This document shows positions 60,901-64,000 of a stretch of DNA of 64,000 nt, piece after piece. The DNA comes from Lutraria lutraria (taxonomy: Eukaryota; Mollusca; Bivalvia; Venerida; Mactridae), in assembly GCA_964023205.1 (NCBI GenBank), contig OZ026835.1, positions 40,955,083 through 41,019,082 on the forward strand. The letters are read 5' to 3'. Positions within the stretch are counted from its first letter, which is position 1, and every line of letters begins with the position of its first letter. The translations under genes were made by a program, and so were the position numbers. The notes beneath the pieces were generated by a model. That model saw only the letters and a program-made list of their open reading frames with translations. It ran no database searches and was not told the origin of the DNA.

Positions 60901-63764
60901 CAACAAAATATAAACCGCAACCGTGGCCGAGTTGTAAGGGTGTCTACCTTCGGAGCGGGAGATCGAAGCTTCGAACCCCATAGGCGATTGGGTTAGGACT
61001 AATGCGGTCTGTTGATGAGCCGCCAGCTAGTTAAACAATAGTAACCGTAGGCACATCTTAGCCAGGCTCCCGGTAAAAGGAGAAAGGATTCGGGAAGTAC
61101 AGCGCGAACAAAAAATATGTGTCTAATAAACAAACTTAGCTGACCCTTTCAATTGGTGTGTTACTATAGTAAACAAAACCTTTTCCGTTTTATAAACAAA
61201 CACGTTCTCGTGAAGACTCTCATTAAGATGTGCCAACAGAAACATTTACCTGCAATTATTGCACACGGTACGAGGGTCACAATATCTATAAGTCACTACC
61301 AACCATATACAAATGCAGTATACAGTATTAAACGTAATATAGAAATACATGTATATACACTCCTTTCATTTTAAGAATTGGGAGAAAGAAGACATTGATG
61401 ACGTCAGTTATTTTACTGATTGGAACAAGTATCGCACTGGCTTGGGTAAAGTCGTATATAGCATTTGTGATTTTACGATTTCTCATCGGTTCTGCAAATG
61501 CTGGTATTTTTATGACCGCTTATGTTATAGGTAAGTGCTTGTAATAATGAATAATGTCTCATATCATATTGATTGGCAGTCTAGGTAAATACTTTCAACG
61601 GAACCTCGATTTTAAGATGAACTTGCGACATGAAAAATCTGTCTTAATGTTGAGATACCATGTATTTAGATTCTGGGACATAGTGCCCAGTTTGGTGGTC
61701 TTAAAGGGGCTGTTAAGTGAGGGTTTACTGTACCATACTATATTATGTTAGTATTGCTGTCCGGCTGTAGTCCGTTGTTGGTGCTACGGACTTGTAACTC
61801 GGCGATCCGGGTTCCAATCCCGCCGTGGTAGGTCAGATCCTTCTATGTAAATTTGACAAAGGTGCGGATTTCCCCCATGTGTGGAGAAGTTGCCGGCTCT
61901 TTTTGGAAGAGGAATTTACCACTTGTTAGAACACAGCCACAGAATATTGATTAGTTGAATGGGCCGTGTATAACTGAATATCATTGAATGTCAAATATGT
62001 ACGTACACAAGAACATACATGCTTTGCTTTATATTCACTAAGTGATGAGTTTATTCCAAATGTCATCTTATACTTCTACAGGAATGGAGCTTGTTGGTCC
62101 ATCGAAAAGATTGTGGGCGGGCATAGTTAATGAATATTTCTTCGCACTTGGTCTTATTGTATTAGCGGGCGTGGCTTACTTGATAAGAGATTGGAAGTAC
62201 ATAGAGATGGCGGTGTCGTTCCCCTGTGTTTTATACCTTAGCTATTATTGGTAAGGTAGTCACCCTTGCCTATACCGCTAGTAATAAAATAAGACGTCAT
62301 TAACTCTTTGGAACAACAGCAATGAAACAATTAAAATGTTATCGGTCCTTTGCATAGTAAATAAGTAGAAATCAATTCGCGGATAACATATAGGGCAAAG
62401 ACATATTGTGCTTACGATATATGTATGTTCTCCAGCTGTAAGAACGTTTATCATTTTGTAAAAAATTGGCATAATCAAGTTTTCGTATATCAAGGGATGC
62501 TTGTAATTAAATTTTAGGTTTATACCTGAATCTCCCAGATGGCTTTTATCAAGGGGCAGATTTGAAGAAGCCGAAGCCATTCTTAGAAAAGCGGCCGAGG
62601 TAAATGGTGCTGAACTACCTGAAAAAATATTTGACGAAACCTCTATTGACACAAACGCACCAAAAGGACAAGTATGGCAATTGTTCAGTACAAAAACGAT
62701 GGCAGTTAGGACAATTATCATTTTTTTCAATTGGTAAGAATTCAATTGACTTTGCTGAAAGTATTAGCACGAACGTTGGCTTAATGGTGTGTCAAAAGCC
62801 AAAACACTCAAAACACAATCTAGTAATCTTAAGATGGATATTGTTTTTACACTAATTAAGTGCCATAGCTTTTGTTTCTATTTTGCCCACATTTTATACC
62901 GCTAACGTCCGAATGAGCCCCAAATGTGGTAAAATAATCAAGTTGTTACTAGTCAGTATGATGGCATTCTCGTGTATTATCTTGAGATACTTCAAGGAGT
63001 ATAAATTAAGGTCTCTCAACTATTCTTGTAAAATACTGTTATCTTCGGAAGGCTTGGAAATAAATTAATATGTTATTCAAGTATATGAGAACATTATTAT
63101 TCTGATTGCAGGATGGTTGTGAGCATGGTATATTATGGATTATCATTGAATACAGGGAATCTGGGAGGGAACTTTTACTTCAATTTCTTCATTTCCGGTC
63201 TCGTGGAATTTCCCGCATACACATTATGTATACTTTTACTCGATAGACTGGGTAGAAAATGGCTTCACTGTATCAGTATGGTACTAGGGGGCGTGGCCTG
63301 TGTCAGCACTGTGTTTACTACTATTTATGGTGGTGATGGTAAGCCTTGTTTTATTCTTCGTGCATGAGTAAACGCTAGTTGCAATCCTGAAATTCTTGAG
63401 AATGTTGATTAATTAACAAAGTACTAGTATATTGCCAGAAAAGAACTAAACTCATGAAGTCCACACTATTTTTTCACTCCAAAATTGAAATTATTTATCA
63501 ATACATTCAATATCAATAGTCAAGCGTGTCTTTCTCCACCCTGATCTGTCGATAAGAATAGAATTCTATTTACTTTCAAAAGAGTTGGAAACTGTGACTA
63601 TAGTCTTAGCAATGATTGGCAAACTTGGGGCTGCAGGAGCCTTTGCTGTCATCTACATCTTCTCGGCCGAGTTGTTCCCTACAATTGTCAGGAATGCTGG
63701 GATGGGTGTCAGTTCGTGTTGTGCACGTATCGGTGGTATGGCCGCGCCCTATATTGCAGACTTG
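57972..63764 (+). CDS. SLC22-family organic cation transporter-like (3'-partial)
   Basis: Exons 57972-58114, 60089-60302, 60754-60857, 61376-61530, 62082-62250, 62518-62733, 63112-63338 and 63583-63764; 1410 nt in phase, 470 residues so far; the final exon(s) lie beyond 64000. Major-facilitator layout: TM1 after MKVDDVLKKIGEFGPYQK; a large extracellular loop (exon 2) with sequons at Asn56, Asn71 and Asn96 and several cysteines; TM2-3 with GAFVFGILSD..IGRKK; the cytoplasmic signature PESPRWLL (residues 265-271); LDRLGRKW; and the late motif AELFPTIVRNAGMGVSSCCARIGG. Families of this kind move organic cations, carnitine or zwitterions across the plasma membrane. The substrate cannot be told from sequence, and the exact SLC22 member is not assigned. 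Confidence 0.93.
58141..58335. mobile_element. MITE, TACAGTGCAACCTCTCC ends, copy 2
   Basis: TACAGTGCAACCTCTCCAAA and CTCTGGAGAGGTTGTTCTGT are inverted termini; the interior carries GTTGTTGAGAGGTTGTTGCT. It starts 26 bp after SLC22 exon 1. Confidence 0.75.
58495..58790 (-). repeat. tRNA-derived SINE, family gamma, copy 1
   Basis: On the minus strand: GTCGGTTAGCCCAGTGGTTA (A-box region), GAGTTCGAACCCCGGG (B box), GAGGCTCACACTGTCC and a body with ATTTAGGCCTTAACC inverted. The same head and body recur on the plus strand at 59709-59935. Confidence 0.75.
59505..59708 (-). repeat. SINE-like repeat, family beta, copy 2
   Basis: Minus-strand copy of the repeat at 1470-1715, with an inverted B-box-like CTCGAACCCACGATCC and GTTTAACGCCCCTTTTCAA at the far end. 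Confidence 0.65.
59709..59935 (+). repeat. tRNA-derived SINE, family gamma, copy 2
   Basis: Plus strand: AGATCAGCGGTTAGAGCGTT (A-box region), TAGTTCGAACCCCGGGTGAG (B box) and CTCACACTGTCCGTGACAAA. It joins the previous repeat head to head at GGCGGGTCTAG. Confidence 0.75.
60915..61105 (+). repeat. tRNA-derived SINE, family delta
   Basis: CCGTGGCCGAGTTGTAAGGG (A-box like) and CGAAGCTTCGAACCCCATAG (B box), followed by a CAGCTAGTTAAACAATAGTA body. It lies in the SLC22 intron between exons 3 and 4. Not a functional tRNA: the cloverleaf is not complete. Confidence 0.7.
61755..61960 (+). repeat. SINE family alpha, copy 4
   Basis: Head with CGGACTTGTAACTCGGCGAT and the B box CCGGGTTCCAATCCC; tail CCTTCTATGTAAATTTGACA as in 1-185 read on the minus strand. 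Confidence 0.68.
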
Positions 63765-64000
63765 GTAAGCCATCAGTGTTGTCAAAGCTAAAATTTGTTC
63801 TTTTCATTCTCAGAAATATATAAGCACATTACATCGGTCAGTCGTATATAGATACCAATTTCGCTTCTAAGGGAACTAGGAATATGAAGGCTGTATACCA
63901 CAATCTGACTCATTTTCATTGCAAAGCTATGGTAACGAAACGTTTAGGGGATCAAGCGATAGCTTGTAAAAAGTAATTCAAATACACACGTATACCAGTC

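Noticed and set aside
58700..61000. Possible tRNA genes from A- and B-box motifs
   Set aside because: Anticodon and acceptor arms do not fold fully, and each head is followed by a shared SINE body.
62278..62745. 155-codon minus-strand frame in SLC22
   Set aside because: It is the antisense shadow of the SLC22 exon 62518-62733 and has no family features.

Overview
This is eukaryotic nuclear DNA: AT-rich, intron-dense and packed with repeats. The proteins are clearly animal. The repeat set (minisatellite-cored elements opening with AGCTCAC hairpins, several tRNA-derived SINE families, a Penelope-like element, long fold-back elements) suggests a lophotrochozoan, most likely a bivalve mollusc. 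The species call is inference. All exons were assembled by hand from GT/AG junctions, reading phase and remembered resemblance to animal orthologues; no alignment was run.

Four protein genes are present. (1) 339-30078 (+): the 3' two thirds of TRAPPC10, a TRAPPII tethering-complex subunit, 15 exons, 5' end outside the window. (2) 32321-38044 (-): EEF1AKMT1 (N6AMT2), the eEF1A lysine methyltransferase, 4 exons, complete. (3) 39142-52329 (+): TRAPPC3 (BET3), core TRAPP subunit, 5 exons, complete at 180 codons. (4) 57972-63764 (+): an SLC22-type organic cation transporter, 8 exons, 3' end outside the window. Two subunits of one vesicle-tethering complex thus lie in the same direction about 9 kb apart, with one unrelated gene between them. 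EEF1AKMT1 and TRAPPC3 are divergent and share a 1.1 kb upstream region. TRAPPC10 and EEF1AKMT1 converge.

Coding DNA is only about 5 kb; much of the rest is mobile. About 11 kb (some 17%) belongs to elements with one shared plan: a 5' terminal hairpin, a core of tandem units of roughly 150-170 bp, a subterminal sequence complementary to the 5' start, then a short 3' hairpin ending in CTCTTGTT or CTAGT. I read these as non-autonomous rolling-circle (Helentron/HINE-like) elements. One has landed inside the reverse-transcriptase frame of a Penelope-like element in a TRAPPC10 intron, and the interrupted frame shows insertion without target duplication. The Penelope element carries a recognisable hammerhead ribozyme.

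Region by region: 1-6.5 kb, TRAPPC10 exons with SINEs and one HINE; 6.6-10.3 kb, Penelope element with nested HINE; 10.9-20.8 kb, one 10 kb intron with a HINE and two adjacent fold-back elements; 21-30 kb, the remaining TRAPPC10 exons with a 2.7 kb TA-flanked element, HINEs and hAT-like MITEs; 31-38 kb, a HINE and EEF1AKMT1, whose first intron holds a 2.6 kb inverted-repeat element; 39-52 kb, TRAPPC3 with fold-backs in intron 1 and HINE arrays in introns 2 and 3; 53.4-58 kb, intergenic repeats; 58-64 kb, SLC22 with MITE and SINE insertions.
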